Shown here piece by piece: positions 8,021-16,933 of a DNA stretch of 36,859 nt. Under the pieces are notes generated by a model, which worked only from the letters and a program-made list of their open reading frames with translations, was not told the DNA's origin and did not search any database. How positions within the stretch are numbered: the stretch's first letter is position 1; every line of letters begins with the position of its first letter. Both the position numbers and the translations under genes were made by a program. Origin of the DNA: an uncultured Clostridia bacterium (lineage in GTDB: Bacteria > Bacillota > Clostridia > Christensenellales > Aristaeellaceae); assembly GCA_945928315.1 (NCBI GenBank), contig CAMENN010000015.1:1-36859 (forward strand), given 5' to 3'.

Positions 8021-9025
8021 TTACTCCTCATAGTCCCGGAACAGGAACGCCGTCATCACGCCGTCCTGGCTCTCAAACTCGATGCGCACGTCGTAGGGCA
8101 GCACGTTGCGGAACACCATGTCCTTGCTGTCGCTGACCGTTGCGTCAAACCCGGCGGGCAGGTAGCTCACCCCGCCCTGCGAATGCCAGTGCATATCCTC
8201 GATCACCGCGGGGACGCGCAGCACGATGTTGTAGATCGTGCTGCACACCTGGCAGACGCCGCCGCCGTAGCCCATGGCGCTCTCACCGGAGAGGATGGGC
8301 GCGGAGCGGTAGCCGTTCTCCTTCGTATAGGGCCCGCAGACCGCGTTGAAGGAGAAGCTCTCCCCCGCCTTCACGCGGATACCCGTCAGCCGCTCGCTCG
8401 CCAGCGCGATGTTGTAGAGCCGCCCGGCGTTGCCCTCCTTGCTCAGGCTCGTCGTGTAGAACGTGGTGAAGGCGTAGATCAGGTCGCCCGGCTGCGCCTC
8501 GTCCCAGGGGACAAAGTCGTAGAGCTTCAGCCTGTCCGTGCTCACGCTCACGTTGTCCGGCTCGCGCCTGTACGGGAAATACGCCCGGCCGTCGCGGATC
8601 TCCTCGATGGAGAGCCAGGAGCCCGCCGTCACCTTGACGGCATACTGATAGCCCTCCGGCAGGAAGCTCGTATCCTGCAGCACGCAGGCCACAGCGACAT
8701 GTGCGGACGTCCCGGGCATCGGCCCGTCGAACGGGTTTTTGCGCTGCACGAGCTCCACATACTTGGTCAGCACATAGCCCTGTCCGTCGCCGTAGGCGAT
8801 ACGCGTCCAGGTGCGCCCCTTGTTGAAGACATCCACCGCCGTGCCGGCCTCGATGACGCCGAGCACCGCGGAATCCTCCGTCGCCCAGCGCTGCACGTTC
8901 ATTCTCTTGCCGATGACGCCGGTGTATGCTGCCGTTTCCTCCGCTTCCTCCTCGGCGAGCACCGGAAGCGCCGTCATCATCACTGCCAGCAGCATCGCCA
9001 GCAGGGCCGCAATCCGCCGCGCCAT
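8021..9025 (-). CDS. Secreted VanW-family protein with one SH3 domain
   Basis: The 334-residue product has a Sec signal peptide (about 1-24). It then has one bacterial SH3-type domain (about 35-93, ending GQGYVLTKYVEL) and a C-terminal VanW domain containing AGESFSFNAVCGPYTKENGY and the GYGGGVCQVCSTIYN block. VanW proteins are named from a vancomycin-resistance cluster, but most copies in Clostridia are not resistance genes. Their role at the cell wall is unknown, and SH3 domains of this type usually bind cell-wall material. The start codon shares one base with the stop of the larger upstream paralogue, so the pair is translationally coupled. Confidence 0.85.
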   Translation of the reverse strand: MARRIAALLAMLLAVMMTALPVLAEEEAEETAAYTGVIGKRMNVQRWATEDSAVLGVIEAGTAVDVFNKGRTWTRIAYGDGQGYVLTKYVELVQRKNPFDGPMPGTSAHVAVACVLQDTSFLPEGYQYAVKVTAGSWLSIEEIRDGRAYFPYRREPDNVSVSTDRLKLYDFVPWDEAQPGDLIYAFTTFYTTSLSKEGNAGRLYNIALASERLTGIRVKAGESFSFNAVCGPYTKENGYRSAPILSGESAMGYGGGVCQVCSTIYNIVLRVPAVIEDMHWHSQGGVSYLPAGFDATVSDSKDMVFRNVLPYDVRIEFESQDGVMTAFLFRDYEE

Positions 9026-10476
9026 CAGCTCGCCCTGTACACGCGCACGGTCAGCACGCCGCCGACCGCCTGCAGCGCAAAGCGGACGTCATAGGGCAGC
9101 GTGTTGCGCAGGCGCAGGTCGATATTGCCCGCACCGACCGCGGCGTCCATGTCCAGCGGCACATAGGAGATGCCGTAGGCGGAGTGCACCTGCTGCTTGA
9201 TGACCTCGATGGGAATCTGCAAAATCGCGTCGTAAAGCGTGGTGGACACCTGACAGATGCCGCCGCCGTAGCCCAGCTTCTTGTCCGACACGTAGTTGAC
9301 GATCGGGCCGAGCTCATAGCCGTTGCCCTTGGTGTAGGGCGCGCAGAAGTCGTTGAAGTAGAACTTTTCGCCCGCGGGCACCACCACGTCGTTGAGGCGC
9401 GTGACGCCCTCCATGATGTTGTGCAGCCGGCCGATCTGCGCGTCGGTCGTCTGCTCGGGCTCGTAATAGGTGGAGAACACGGCGATCAGATCGCCCATCT
9501 GCGCCTCGTCCCAGGGCTTGACCGCCTCCAGCTCCAGGCCGCCGGTCGCGTGAATCCGTCCGGTCGTGCGGTCATAGGGCAGGGTGACGGACATGGCGCC
9601 GTCCAGCGCGCTGACGGCCATGACCGCGCCCGCGGGCACCGTGCGAAGCAGCGTGCCGGTGCCGTCCTCGTAGATTTCGGTCTCCTGCTTCGCCGTCGCG
9701 GCGTAGGGATACCAGGTCACGCCGGGGATGTACGGCCCGTAGGGATCGTAGCGCTTGTAGTAGCGCAGGTGATCGGCGCGCACATATCCGGTGACGCTGC
9801 CCTGCTGCACATAGGCCCATTCGCCTTCGATGGACATGATGTCCACAGAATCGCCTTCATAGACCGTACCCAGCAGGCGCGAATCGGCCGACGCCTCCCT
9901 GCGGATGGAGAGGTTGACGTCCGCTGTGGCGCTGTAGACCGCCTTGAACGGCTCCGGCTCGCGGAATTCCTCGGGGATCTCGATGCCCTCATGCGCGGGC
10001 GTCAGGCCGCTCACAGCGCTGGAGAGCACATAGCCCTCCACGCCCTGCTTGACGACCCGGTGCCACTCCTTGCCCAGCTCCAGAATGTACACGGTCTCCC
10101 CGGCCTCGAGCGTCTGCATGCGCAGCGCGGAGCGGCTCTGCTCGCTGCGGACGGTGAGCTCCTTGTCCGCCACGCCCAGATACTGCGCGTCCGCCGCGTC
10201 GTTGTAGCCCTCTGCGTTCGCGAGATCCACGACGTTTTTGGACAGCACATAGCCCTGAACGCCGTCCTTTTCGATGAGCGTCCATTCGCTGCCGTACTCG
10301 ATGACACTGATCAGCTCATTTGCTTCAACGCTCCCCAGCTTTTTGGCGGAGGTTGACTTCTTCTCTCGTATGGTCATATCCTTGGTGACCGTCGCGGTGT
10401 ACTGCACCTGTGCCAGGGCGGTCATCCCGGCCGCCGCCAGCCAAAGAAGCAGCAGCAAACAAATGATTCTTTTCAT
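9025..10476 (-). CDS. Secreted VanW-family protein with three SH3 domains
   Basis: The 483-residue product is a larger paralogue of the downstream gene. It has a Sec signal peptide (about 1-22, MKRIICLLLLLWLAAAG start) and three SH3-type repeats at about 27-85, 100-157 and 178-240, each closing with a GYVLS/GYVRA motif. A linker region follows, then a VanW domain with AGEKFYFNDFCAPYTKGNGY and the GYGGGICQVSTTLYD block. The domain order predicts a protein exported to the cell wall. The two proteins share the phrase PWDEAQ-GDLI ahead of the VanW domain, which supports tandem duplication followed by SH3 gain or loss. The start is ATG at 10476 with GAGGA 8 nt upstream. Confidence 0.85.
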   Translation of the reverse strand: MKRIICLLLLLWLAAAGMTALAQVQYTATVTKDMTIREKKSTSAKKLGSVEANELISVIEYGSEWTLIEKDGVQGYVLSKNVVDLANAEGYNDAADAQYLGVADKELTVRSEQSRSALRMQTLEAGETVYILELGKEWHRVVKQGVEGYVLSSAVSGLTPAHEGIEIPEEFREPEPFKAVYSATADVNLSIRREASADSRLLGTVYEGDSVDIMSIEGEWAYVQQGSVTGYVRADHLRYYKRYDPYGPYIPGVTWYPYAATAKQETEIYEDGTGTLLRTVPAGAVMAVSALDGAMSVTLPYDRTTGRIHATGGLELEAVKPWDEAQMGDLIAVFSTYYEPEQTTDAQIGRLHNIMEGVTRLNDVVVPAGEKFYFNDFCAPYTKGNGYELGPIVNYVSDKKLGYGGGICQVSTTLYDAILQIPIEVIKQQVHSAYGISYVPLDMDAAVGAGNIDLRLRNTLPYDVRFALQAVGGVLTVRVYRAS

Positions 10477-10511
10477 GTGTCCATCCTCAATCCTTGTGCG
10501 TCAGGCGACAG

Positions 10512-10563
10512 AAAGGGACTGCGCGGCCAGGCGCGCACCCGGCGCATCGACCGCAGCAGTCCC
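10512..10563 (-). terminator. Possible weak terminator after the CD1247-type gene
   Basis: On the minus strand GGGACTGC (10556-10563) pairs with GCAGTCCC (10515-10522) across a long GC-rich loop that can fold further, followed only by TTTCTG. The short U-tract makes it a weak or leaky stop between the zinc-ribbon gene and the VanW genes. Confidence 0.45.
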
Positions 10564-10592
10564 CTCATGTTCAAGAGATCGGGCGCAGGACG

Positions 10593-11063
10593 TCACTCGT
10601 CCTCGCCGTCGTCGTCCCCCTCCGCGTTGTCATCCTCGTCAAAGGAATCCTCATCGTCAAAGATGCTGCGATGGCAGTTGGGGCACAGATGCTTATCCTC
10701 CATGTCGAACGCTTCCTCGTCGAAGAAGACCACGGTGCCGCAGTGCGGGCACTCGTACTCGATCAGGCCGTCGCCGTCCTCATCGTCGTCGTCTTCCCCG
10801 TCGTCCTCGTCCTCCTCGTCCTCATCGTCGTCCTCGTCCTCGGAGAAGAGCGCCTCCTCCAGATCGCTGACGTCGCTGTCGATCTCCTCGACATACTGCT
10901 GAAGCTCGTCAAGCTGCGCACAGGTATCCTCATGCTCGGAGGCGAAGGCCTCCATCGCGTCGATCATGGCCAGCAGCAGCTTGCCCTGATCGCTTCCCGC
11001 GTCCAGGCGCATGCCCTCGGCCAGGCCCTTTAAATAGGCCACCTTTTCACCCATCTTGCTCAT
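10593..11063 (-). CDS. CD1247-type acidic zinc-ribbon protein
   Basis: The 156-residue product has a helical N-terminal domain (about 1-70, starting MSKMGEKVAYLKGLAEGM) typical of CD1247 N-terminal domain proteins of Clostridia. It then has an extremely Asp/Glu-rich stretch (about 73-97), a zinc ribbon with two CPxC pairs (ECPHCG and LCPNCH), and a second acidic tail. Function is not known. The acidic tracts suggest binding to a basic partner such as RNA polymerase, ribosomes or DNA-binding proteins, but that is inference. It starts 22 nt after the stop of efp, so the two are probably co-transcribed. Confidence 0.75.
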   Translation of the reverse strand: MSKMGEKVAYLKGLAEGMRLDAGSDQGKLLLAMIDAMEAFASEHEDTCAQLDELQQYVEEIDSDVSDLEEALFSEDEDDDEDEEDEDDGEDDDDEDGDGLIEYECPHCGTVVFFDEEAFDMEDKHLCPNCHRSIFDDEDSFDEDDNAEGDDDGEDE

Positions 11064-11085
11064 CGTGGGGCCGCCTTTCTGCCGC

Positions 11086-11643
11086 TTACGCGCGGGACAT
11101 GTAGGAGCCGTCGCGGGTATCCACGCGGATCTTGTCGCCGATGTTGATGAACAGCGGCACCGCGATCTGGTAGCCGGTCTCCAGGGTCGCCGGCTTGGTG
11201 GTGTTGCTGGTGGTGTCGCCCTTGAAGCCCGGCTCGGTCTCGGTGACCTCGAGCACGACGAAGTTCGGCGCCTCCACGGAGAACGCCTTGCCCTTGAAGA
11301 AGCGCACGGTGGCCATGGTCTCTTCCTTCATGAAGCGGATGGCGTCCTCGACCTGATCGAGCGTCAGCGGGATCTGCTCGAAGGTCTCCTGATCCATGAA
11401 GTAGTAGAACTCACCGTCATTGTAGACGTACTGCATTTCCTTGGTCTCGATGGTCGCGCGCGGCTGCTTGTCGGTCGGGTTGAAGGAGCGCTCGACGACG
11501 GCGCCGGTCATGACGTTCTTGAGCTTGGTGCGCACGAAAGCCGCGCCCTTGCCCGGCTTGACGTGCTGGAAGTCGACGATCGTCCAGACGCCGCCCTCCC
11601 ACTCGATGGTCACGCCCTTGCGGAAATCACCTGCTGTAATCAT
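11086..11643 (-). CDS. efp: Translation elongation factor P
   Basis: EF-P binds stalled ribosomes and restores peptide-bond formation at polyproline stretches. The 185-residue product has the family's three-domain length and starts [10 protein letters not shown]. The modifiable loop is PGKGAAF, with the conserved Lys32 at the position that is aminopentanolylated, lysylated or otherwise modified in other bacteria. It ends with the conserved block [17 protein letters not shown]. The start ATG at 11643 has GGAGGG 8 nt upstream; the frame is open further upstream, but that region holds the promoter. No EF-P-modifying enzyme is visible in the window. Confidence 0.97.
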   Translation of the reverse strand: MITAGDFRKGVTIEWEGGVWTIVDFQHVKPGKGAAFVRTKLKNVMTGAVVERSFNPTDKQPRATIETKEMQYVYNDGEFYYFMDQETFEQIPLTLDQVEDAIRFMKEETMATVRFFKGKAFSVEAPNFVVLEVTETEPGFKGDTTSNTTKPATLETGYQIAVPLFINIGDKIRVDTRDGSYMSRA

Positions 11644-11740
11644 GTAAGAATCCCTCCATAGTATGGTTTCAGTATTGGAGACTGCAAGGCATCGTCCGCG
11701 TACGGGCCATGCCGTATCAGCGATGTGCACTCATAGAACA

Positions 11741-11769
11741 ATATTAGCACGTCTCGGCCGAAAGATCAA
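11741..11769 (-). promoter_or_regulatory. Sigma-A promoter of efp
   Basis: On the minus strand TTGATC (11764-11769) and TAATAT (11741-11746) are separated by 17 bp, with a TGC extended -10. It lies just after the sigK stop codon and about 100 nt before efp. Confidence 0.65.
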
Positions 11770-11784
11770 GTATTTTCGTCGTGT

Positions 11785-12540
11785 TCAGGGCTTCTTCCTG
11801 TTTTTCTGTTCATTTTGGACAGGCATCTTGGCCGGTTCCGGGTCCGCCGCGCCGCTCTCGAACGCGTGCTTGAGCCGTTCCATCGCCTTCTTCTCGATGC
11901 GAGAGATATAGGACCGCGAGACGCCCAGCTGCCGGGCGATCTCCTGCTGGGGATGCATCCGGCCGTCGAGCAGGCCATAGCGCAGCTCCAGCACGGTGCG
12001 CTCGCGCCCATGCAGCTGCGTCTGCACCAGGCGGCGCACGCTCTGCAGGCTGACGCGCCGCTCGACGGCCTCATGCACCGCCCCCTCGTCCGTGCCCAGC
12101 ACGTCGCTGAGCGTCATCTCGTTGCCCTCGCTGTCCACGCCGATGGGCTCGTGCAGCGAGACGTCGCCCCGCCGCTTCTGGCTCGCGCGCAGGCACATGA
12201 GGATCTCGTTCTCGATGCACCGCGCGCAGTAGGTGCTCAGCTGCGTGCCCGTGCCGGGCTTATAGGTATTGACGCCCTTGATCAGGCCGACCGTGCCGAT
12301 GGAGATCAGGTCGTCCGCATCGCAGCCCGGCACGGTGTATTTGCGGGCGATGTGTGCGCAGAGCCGCAGGTTGTGCTCGATGAGCGCCGCGCGCGCGCCG
12401 GCATCGCCCTGCGCCATACGCTCGAGCATCTGCGCCTCCTCCTCCCGTGAGAGCGGCTGCGGAAACGCATTGCCCCTCGCCATATAGCCCAGCGCAAAGA
12501 GCGCATCCTTCAGGAAAAACAAGACAAGCTGCTCAATCAT
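11785..12540 (-). CDS. sigK: RNA polymerase sporulation sigma factor SigK
   Basis: Sigma-K directs late mother-cell transcription during sporulation (coat, cortex and release). The 251-residue product has a hydrophobic pro-sequence (about 1-20) followed by the hallmark NAFPQPLS. Region 2 includes HNLRLCAHIARKY and DLISIGTVGLIKG, and region 4 has an HTH (QQEIARQLGVSRSYISRIEKKA). The pro-sequence implies activation by a SpoIVFB-type membrane protease. The coding sequence is continuous, with no skin prophage interrupting it. The ATG at 12540 has a GGGGTG ribosome site 5-6 nt upstream. I could not assign a mother-cell promoter in the upstream gap. Confidence 0.95.
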   Translation of the reverse strand: MIEQLVLFFLKDALFALGYMARGNAFPQPLSREEEAQMLERMAQGDAGARAALIEHNLRLCAHIARKYTVPGCDADDLISIGTVGLIKGVNTYKPGTGTQLSTYCARCIENEILMCLRASQKRRGDVSLHEPIGVDSEGNEMTLSDVLGTDEGAVHEAVERRVSLQSVRRLVQTQLHGRERTVLELRYGLLDGRMHPQQEIARQLGVSRSYISRIEKKAMERLKHAFESGAADPEPAKMPVQNEQKNRKKP

Positions 12541-12812
12541 GCGATCACCCCGGACAGTCTATGCGTGAGACAGCGGGCAGGTGACTGCGGAGAAATCCGG
12601 AGAAAAGCGCCGCAGCGTCGGCAGGGTTTTCCCCAGAAGGCAAAGCAATTCACAGCATACCCGAAGTCTGCGGTCAGCATGTATCGCCCGATATGGACGG
12701 GTTTTGACAACCCCGGAGCATTCATCGCTATGCTCGCCAACGGCAGTGACCGAACCGTCCGCGTTGACAGGGCAGCATGAAGAAAAGCTGAACGACGGGC
12801 TTCTTCATGTGT
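12541..12812. other. Gene-less gap between sigK and the CRISPR array
   Basis: I see no supported gene, RNA or strong terminator here. The short frames crossing it show no recognisable protein. A weak imperfect stem at about 12778-12808 (GAAGAA pairing with TTCTTC) lies just after the leader-distal end of the array, but it lacks a convincing U-tract. Confidence 0.5.
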
Positions 12813-12845
12813 GTCTGTAATTCACGCACCCGCAAAAGGTAAGCG
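12813..12845 (-). repeat. Possible decayed terminal CRISPR repeat
   Basis: ATTCACGCACCCGC (12819-12832) resembles the repeat core ATCCACGCACCCCG with small changes, then the match breaks down. It lies 18-30 nt outside the last perfect repeat, at the leader-distal end where degenerate repeats are common. The match is partial and could be chance. Confidence 0.35.
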
Positions 12846-12863
12846 CGTTGCTCAGATGAGCTG

Positions 12864-15438
12864 ATTTCAATCCACGCACCCCGTGCGGGGTGCGACGCGT
12901 CAAACGGCTGGCGCGTAGGCCGCAACCCCATATTTCAATCCACGCACCCCGTGCGGGGTGCGACGCACAGTCCGTCGGCCCGTAATCCCGCTCCCACATT
13001 TCAATCCACGCACCCCGTGCGGGGTGCGACGCCCATCTGCCAGTGCCGCCCCGCGCTGTCCGTATTTCAATCCACGCACCCCGTGCGGGGTGCGACCAAC
13101 TACGGCATGTGCGACGGCTTCTACGCCCAGAATTTCAATCCACGCACCCCGTGCGGGGTGCGACGATGAGTACGACCACCAGCGCAACGTGACGATCCGG
13201 ATTTCAATCCACGCACCCCGTGCGGGGTGCGACCAATGTCGGCGCTGGCCTGGATCGCGTTTTTGCCATTTCAATCCACGCACCCCGTGCGGGGTGCGAC
13301 CCGGCGAGATGAGGCGAAATTCCGCGAGAAGATGATTTCAATCCACGCACCCCGTGCGGGGTGCGACATCGCCGTTTTCATTCGTCTGTACTTTAGTGCG
13401 GATTTCAATCCACGCACCCCGTGCGGGGTGCGACTACATGCCCAACCTGACGGCACCGGGCGCGGTATTTCAATCCACGCACCCCGTGCGGGGTGCGACA
13501 CGATCCGGGCATATGCCGCCATCCGCTACACGGCATTTCAATCCACGCACCCCGTGCGGGGTGCGACCTGACGATCCTACTGTCTGGATACTTTTACAGC
13601 CATATTTCAATCCACGCACCCCGTGCGGGGTGCGACCCTCCGCGCCGGTAGCGGCGCGAATATCGGCAAGAATTTCAATCCACGCACCCCGTGCGGGGTG
13701 CGACGACGAGCCGCGCAGCCGGATCATGACGCCGCGTATATTTCAATCCACGCACCCCGTGCGGGGTGCGACCTTGCAGGGCATACATGCAACTGGTCAA
13801 GCCTTATTTCAATCCACGCACCCCGTGCGGGGTGCGACGGCATTGCCGGGGCTGTATCCTCTGCCGTCAAATTTCAATCCACGCACCCCGTGCGGGGTGC
13901 GACTTCCGTTCTGGGTAAATACCTCCACCCAATCGTATTTCAATCCACGCACCCCGTGCGGGGTGCGACGAGGAGCACGCGAGCGAATACAAGACCATCG
14001 CGATTTCAATCCACGCACCCCGTGCGGGGTGCGACATCGCGCGCGCCGGGCACAATAGAAGAGATTGAAATTTCAATCCACGCACCCCGTGCGGGGTGCG
14101 ACGCGCAGCCGGGAGGAAGGCCCGCGCACCCCAAAATTTCAATCCACGCACCCCGTGCGGGGTGCGACGCGCAGCACATGCCCATCGAGGGCAAGCCGGA
14201 AATATTTCAATCCACGCACCCCGTGCGGGGTGCGACTCCGTCTGCTCCACGTCGCTCTGGTGCGCGGTATTTCAATCCACGCACCCCGTGCGGGGTGCGA
14301 CTCCATCCGGTCGATGTCTTCGCCCGTGATGGCAATTTCAATCCACGCACCCCGTGCGGGGTGCGACAGAACAGCACAGCGCGGTGATGATACAGCTCGT
14401 TATTTCAATCCACGCACCCCGTGCGGGGTGCGACTCGGGGTGGCTCCCCCGTAATTGTGGAACTGTATATTTCAATCCACGCACCCCGTGCGGGGTGCGA
14501 CGATTTAATATGTAAGCTGTACAAAGACAAAACTATTTCAATCCACGCACCCCGTGCGGGGTGCGACAGAAGGCAACAAAATTAGCCCGATTGCATCTAT
14601 GATTTCAATCCACGCACCCCGTGCGGGGTGCGACGATCAATTATGTTGATCTTCCGGCGGTGGATGATATTTCAATCCACGCACCCCGTGCGGGGTGCGA
14701 CGCGATTATTAACCCACCCATCCCGAATAAGTAAAATTTCAATCCACGCACCCCGTGCGGGGTGCGACCACAAATGCAGCTGAACAGCAGAATGTTGCAG
14801 CAATTTCAATCCACGCACCCCGTGCGGGGTGCGACGAGGAATGGACGGACGAGAGCCAAGGAATCTCAATTTCAATCCACGCACCCCGTGCGGGGTGCGA
14901 CTAATTATCTTCGCGCACGCCTGTTGATGGACTGATTTCAATCCACGCACCCCGTGCGGGGTGCGACAGGTTTCCGCGCACAGCGCCAGCTTATCCGCAT
15001 AATTTCAATCCACGCACCCCGTGCGGGGTGCGACTTGGTTGTGATTTGGTTACAATGATATTATACCTATTTCAATCCACGCACCCCGTGCGGGGTGCGA
15101 CCAGTGAGGACGGCAATTCGGGAGTACATCCACTATTTCAATCCACGCACCCCGTGCGGGGTGCGACCGAATACATCATCTACGACATCAATACGCTGCT
15201 GATTTCAATCCACGCACCCCGTGCGGGGTGCGACGCCCGAGCTGCTCCATCAGCTCCTTTTCCCTGGTATTTCAATCCACGCACCCCGTGCGGGGTGCGA
15301 CATGAGCCGTAGTCCACACGCCCCATGCGTACGTCAATTTCAATCCACGCACCCCGTGCGGGGTGCGACAGGGGCTTGCCGCTGAGCTGGCAGCAATTTG
15401 AGGAGATTTCAATCCACGCACCCCGTGCGGGGTGCGAC
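12864..15438 (-). CRISPR. Type I-C CRISPR array, 39 repeats and 38 spacers
   Basis: By eye I count 39 copies of a 33-nt repeat that appear identical throughout. On the plus strand each starts ATTTCAATCCACGC and ends GGGGTGCGAC, with an internal palindrome CGCACCCC-GTGC-GGGGTGCG. Spacers are 32-36 nt, mostly 33-35. The array is read leftward, in the same direction as the cas genes: in that sense each repeat begins GTCGCACC and ends GGATTGAAAT, the usual type I-C crRNA 5' handle. The leader-proximal, newest end is therefore at 15438 and the oldest at 12864. The leader-distal repeat is still perfect. I saw no duplicated spacer. Spacers near the leader (from about 14435 rightward) are visibly richer in A and T than the older ones. 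Confidence 0.98.
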
Positions 15439-15600
15439 AGCGAAAGAGCGCAGAAAATCCATCGGACTACTGTCTCTCTTTCACAAAACTTCTCTACCTT
15501 CCGGCGTTCTCGCGCAGAATCCGCAAACGGCAGGCCGCGCAGAACGCCATTTTTCGGTGCGAAGCACCCGGGGAATCCATGTGCACTTCGGGTTCGCACC
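15439..15600 (-). promoter_or_regulatory. CRISPR leader with two inverted repeats
   Basis: This is the 162-nt gap between the cas2 stop codon and the first repeat, at the leader end of the array. It holds two stem-loops. The first pairs GGTGCGAA (15556-15563) with TTCGCACC (15593-15600), plus an inner CCCG/CGGG. The second pairs GGCGTTCT-c-GCGC (15503-15515) with GCGC-AGAACGCC (15537-15548). Neither is followed by a U-tract in the direction of transcription. Leaders promote crRNA transcription and direct new spacer insertion. I see no clear -35/-10 pair. Confidence 0.75.
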
Positions 15601-15891
15601 TCAGATCATGAGCACGCCTTCGGGCTCGTAGGACGCGTGGGCACCTACATGCTCCACCCTGGAGGCATAGTGATTCCCAAGCTCGTAAAACCGCAGGCTG
15701 TCCTTTTTCTCGTCGATCAAGGCCGTCAGCTCGGCCTTGAGAAGCTTGTACTGCGCCGCATCCAGCAGGCACTCGAACACGGAGTTCTGCACACGCTGTC
15801 CGTGCGCAACACACTTTTTGGCGACCTGGCGAAGGCGGCGTCTGCCGTCAGCGTCCACCGTATTGACGTCATATGTGATCAGAACCAGCAT
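15601..15891 (-). CDS. cas2: CRISPR-associated endoribonuclease-fold protein Cas2
   Basis: Cas2 forms the dimeric core of the Cas1-Cas2 spacer integrase. The 96-residue product starts MLVLITYDVNTVD, a beta strand ending in the conserved Asp of the ferredoxin-like fold. It continues with the typical RRLRQVAKKCVAHGQRVQNSVFEC block. The start is ATG at 15891 with GAGGTGAG upstream, 10 nt after the cas1 stop. It is the last cas gene, followed directly by the leader. Confidence 0.97.
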   Translation of the reverse strand: MLVLITYDVNTVDADGRRRLRQVAKKCVAHGQRVQNSVFECLLDAAQYKLLKAELTALIDEKKDSLRFYELGNHYASRVEHVGAHASYEPEGVLMI

Positions 15892-15901
15892 GCGCTCACC
15901 T

Positions 15902-16933
15902 CTATTTCCACAGGAACGGCGGATAGTCGTCCAGATCGCCGCGCAGCGTCCGGGCCAGCAGCAGCGCCTGAACATGGGGCACCAGCCCCCAGACCATCCT
16001 TTCCTTCAGGTAGGGATGGGTCAGCTCCTCGCGCTTTCGGCTCTGCCATGCGGACAGCACCACCTTGCGCCCGTTGTCATTCAGCAGAACCGCGCCGCTT
16101 TCCTGCCGCGTGAAGTGCTCCCGCCGGATGACCCTGGTGTTGATCAGCGTCAGCACGAGGCGGTCCGCCATCACCGGCCGAAGCTCCTCCATCAGGTCCA
16201 GCGCCAGGGAAACCCTTCCCGGCCTGTCCCTGTGGAGGAAGCCGACATATGCATCCAGCCCGACAGCTTCCAGCGCTGCCGCGCAGTCGTTGCCCAACAA
16301 CGTGTAGACAAAGGAGAGCAGCGCGTTCACGCGGTCCATCGGCGGCCGTCGGCTGCGCCCGTCGTAATGGAAATCCTCCTTCTGATTGAGAATCAGGCCG
16401 TCGAACCTGCTGAAATAGACGGCGGAGTTCTGCCCCTCGATGCCGCGCAGCGCGTCGAGGTCGGTCTGGTCGAGGATGCCCTCCAGCGACTGCGCCAGCT
16501 GCTGTGAGGCCGCCTTCATGCCCCCGGCGTCCACGCGCATCCCGTGATCGCGGACCGCCCGCTCGAGCACCCACCGGCTGTTGTACGTCTTGCCGAACAC
16601 CATGCATCGGGCGTCCCTGCAGCTCTTTTTCGGGTCGTCGGAGACGCGGTACTGCTCCTTGCGCAGGAGCACATTGCCCCGCTCTTCCCCGCATACGCGC
16701 GCCAGAAAGCGTCCGTTCGGCGTCATGAAGCACAGTCCAACGCCCCGCTGTGCGCAGGCGCCCATCAGCGCGGGACTGGCCCCCTTGTAGGAGAAGGAGA
16801 CGATGCCCTCCAGCATCACCAGTGGGAACTGCCCCTTCCTCTCCTCCCCGGCGAGTACGACGACATTCTCGTTTTCCAGCGCCAGATACACGTCCTCCGA
16901 GGTAACGAACAGCGTGTTAAGCAGCTTCCTCAT
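15902..16933 (-). CDS. cas1: Type I-C CRISPR-associated integrase Cas1
   Basis: Cas1 is the metal-dependent integrase that inserts new spacers at the leader end. The 343-residue product has the metal-binding triad Glu166 (RGIEGQNSAVYF), His234 (VGFLHRDRPGR) and Asp246 (SLALDLMEE), so it should be active. Its length fits the I-C subtype. The start codon overlaps the cas4 stop by 4 nt (ATGA arrangement), showing translational coupling. Confidence 0.98.
   Translation of the reverse strand: MRKLLNTLFVTSEDVYLALENENVVVLAGEERKGQFPLVMLEGIVSFSYKGASPALMGACAQRGVGLCFMTPNGRFLARVCGEERGNVLLRKEQYRVSDDPKKSCRDARCMVFGKTYNSRWVLERAVRDHGMRVDAGGMKAASQQLAQSLEGILDQTDLDALRGIEGQNSAVYFSRFDGLILNQKEDFHYDGRSRRPPMDRVNALLSFVYTLLGNDCAAALEAVGLDAYVGFLHRDRPGRVSLALDLMEELRPVMADRLVLTLINTRVIRREHFTRQESGAVLLNDNGRKVVLSAWQSRKREELTHPYLKERMVWGLVPHVQALLLARTLRGDLDDYPPFLWK

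Noticed and set aside
6188-9094. A 968-codon open frame on the plus strand.
   Set aside because: It runs antisense to the RpiR, SurE and VanW genes, has shadow-like composition (His/Arg/Val-rich) and no ribosome site.
11785-12540. Possible skin element or split in sigK.
   Set aside because: The reading frame is continuous from the pro-sequence to the region 4 helix-turn-helix; no interruption is present.
12541-12700. A sigma-E-type mother-cell promoter ahead of sigK.
   Set aside because: Fragments such as GATACATG are present, but no -35/-10 pair has acceptable sequence and spacing.
12864-15438. An undescribed CRISPR subtype.
   Set aside because: Gene set, order, repeat sequence and crRNA handle all match type I-C, and every cas gene is intact.
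12900-15599. Several open frames on both strands across the CRISPR array, with repeated peptides such as FNPRTPCGVR or SHPARGAWIEI.
   Set aside because: They are translations of the 33-nt repeat, which is a multiple of three; no start sites, and they end where the array ends.
15556-15600. Intrinsic terminator between cas2 and the array.
   Set aside because: The stem is good, but on the transcribed strand it is followed by GAAAAA rather than a U-tract.
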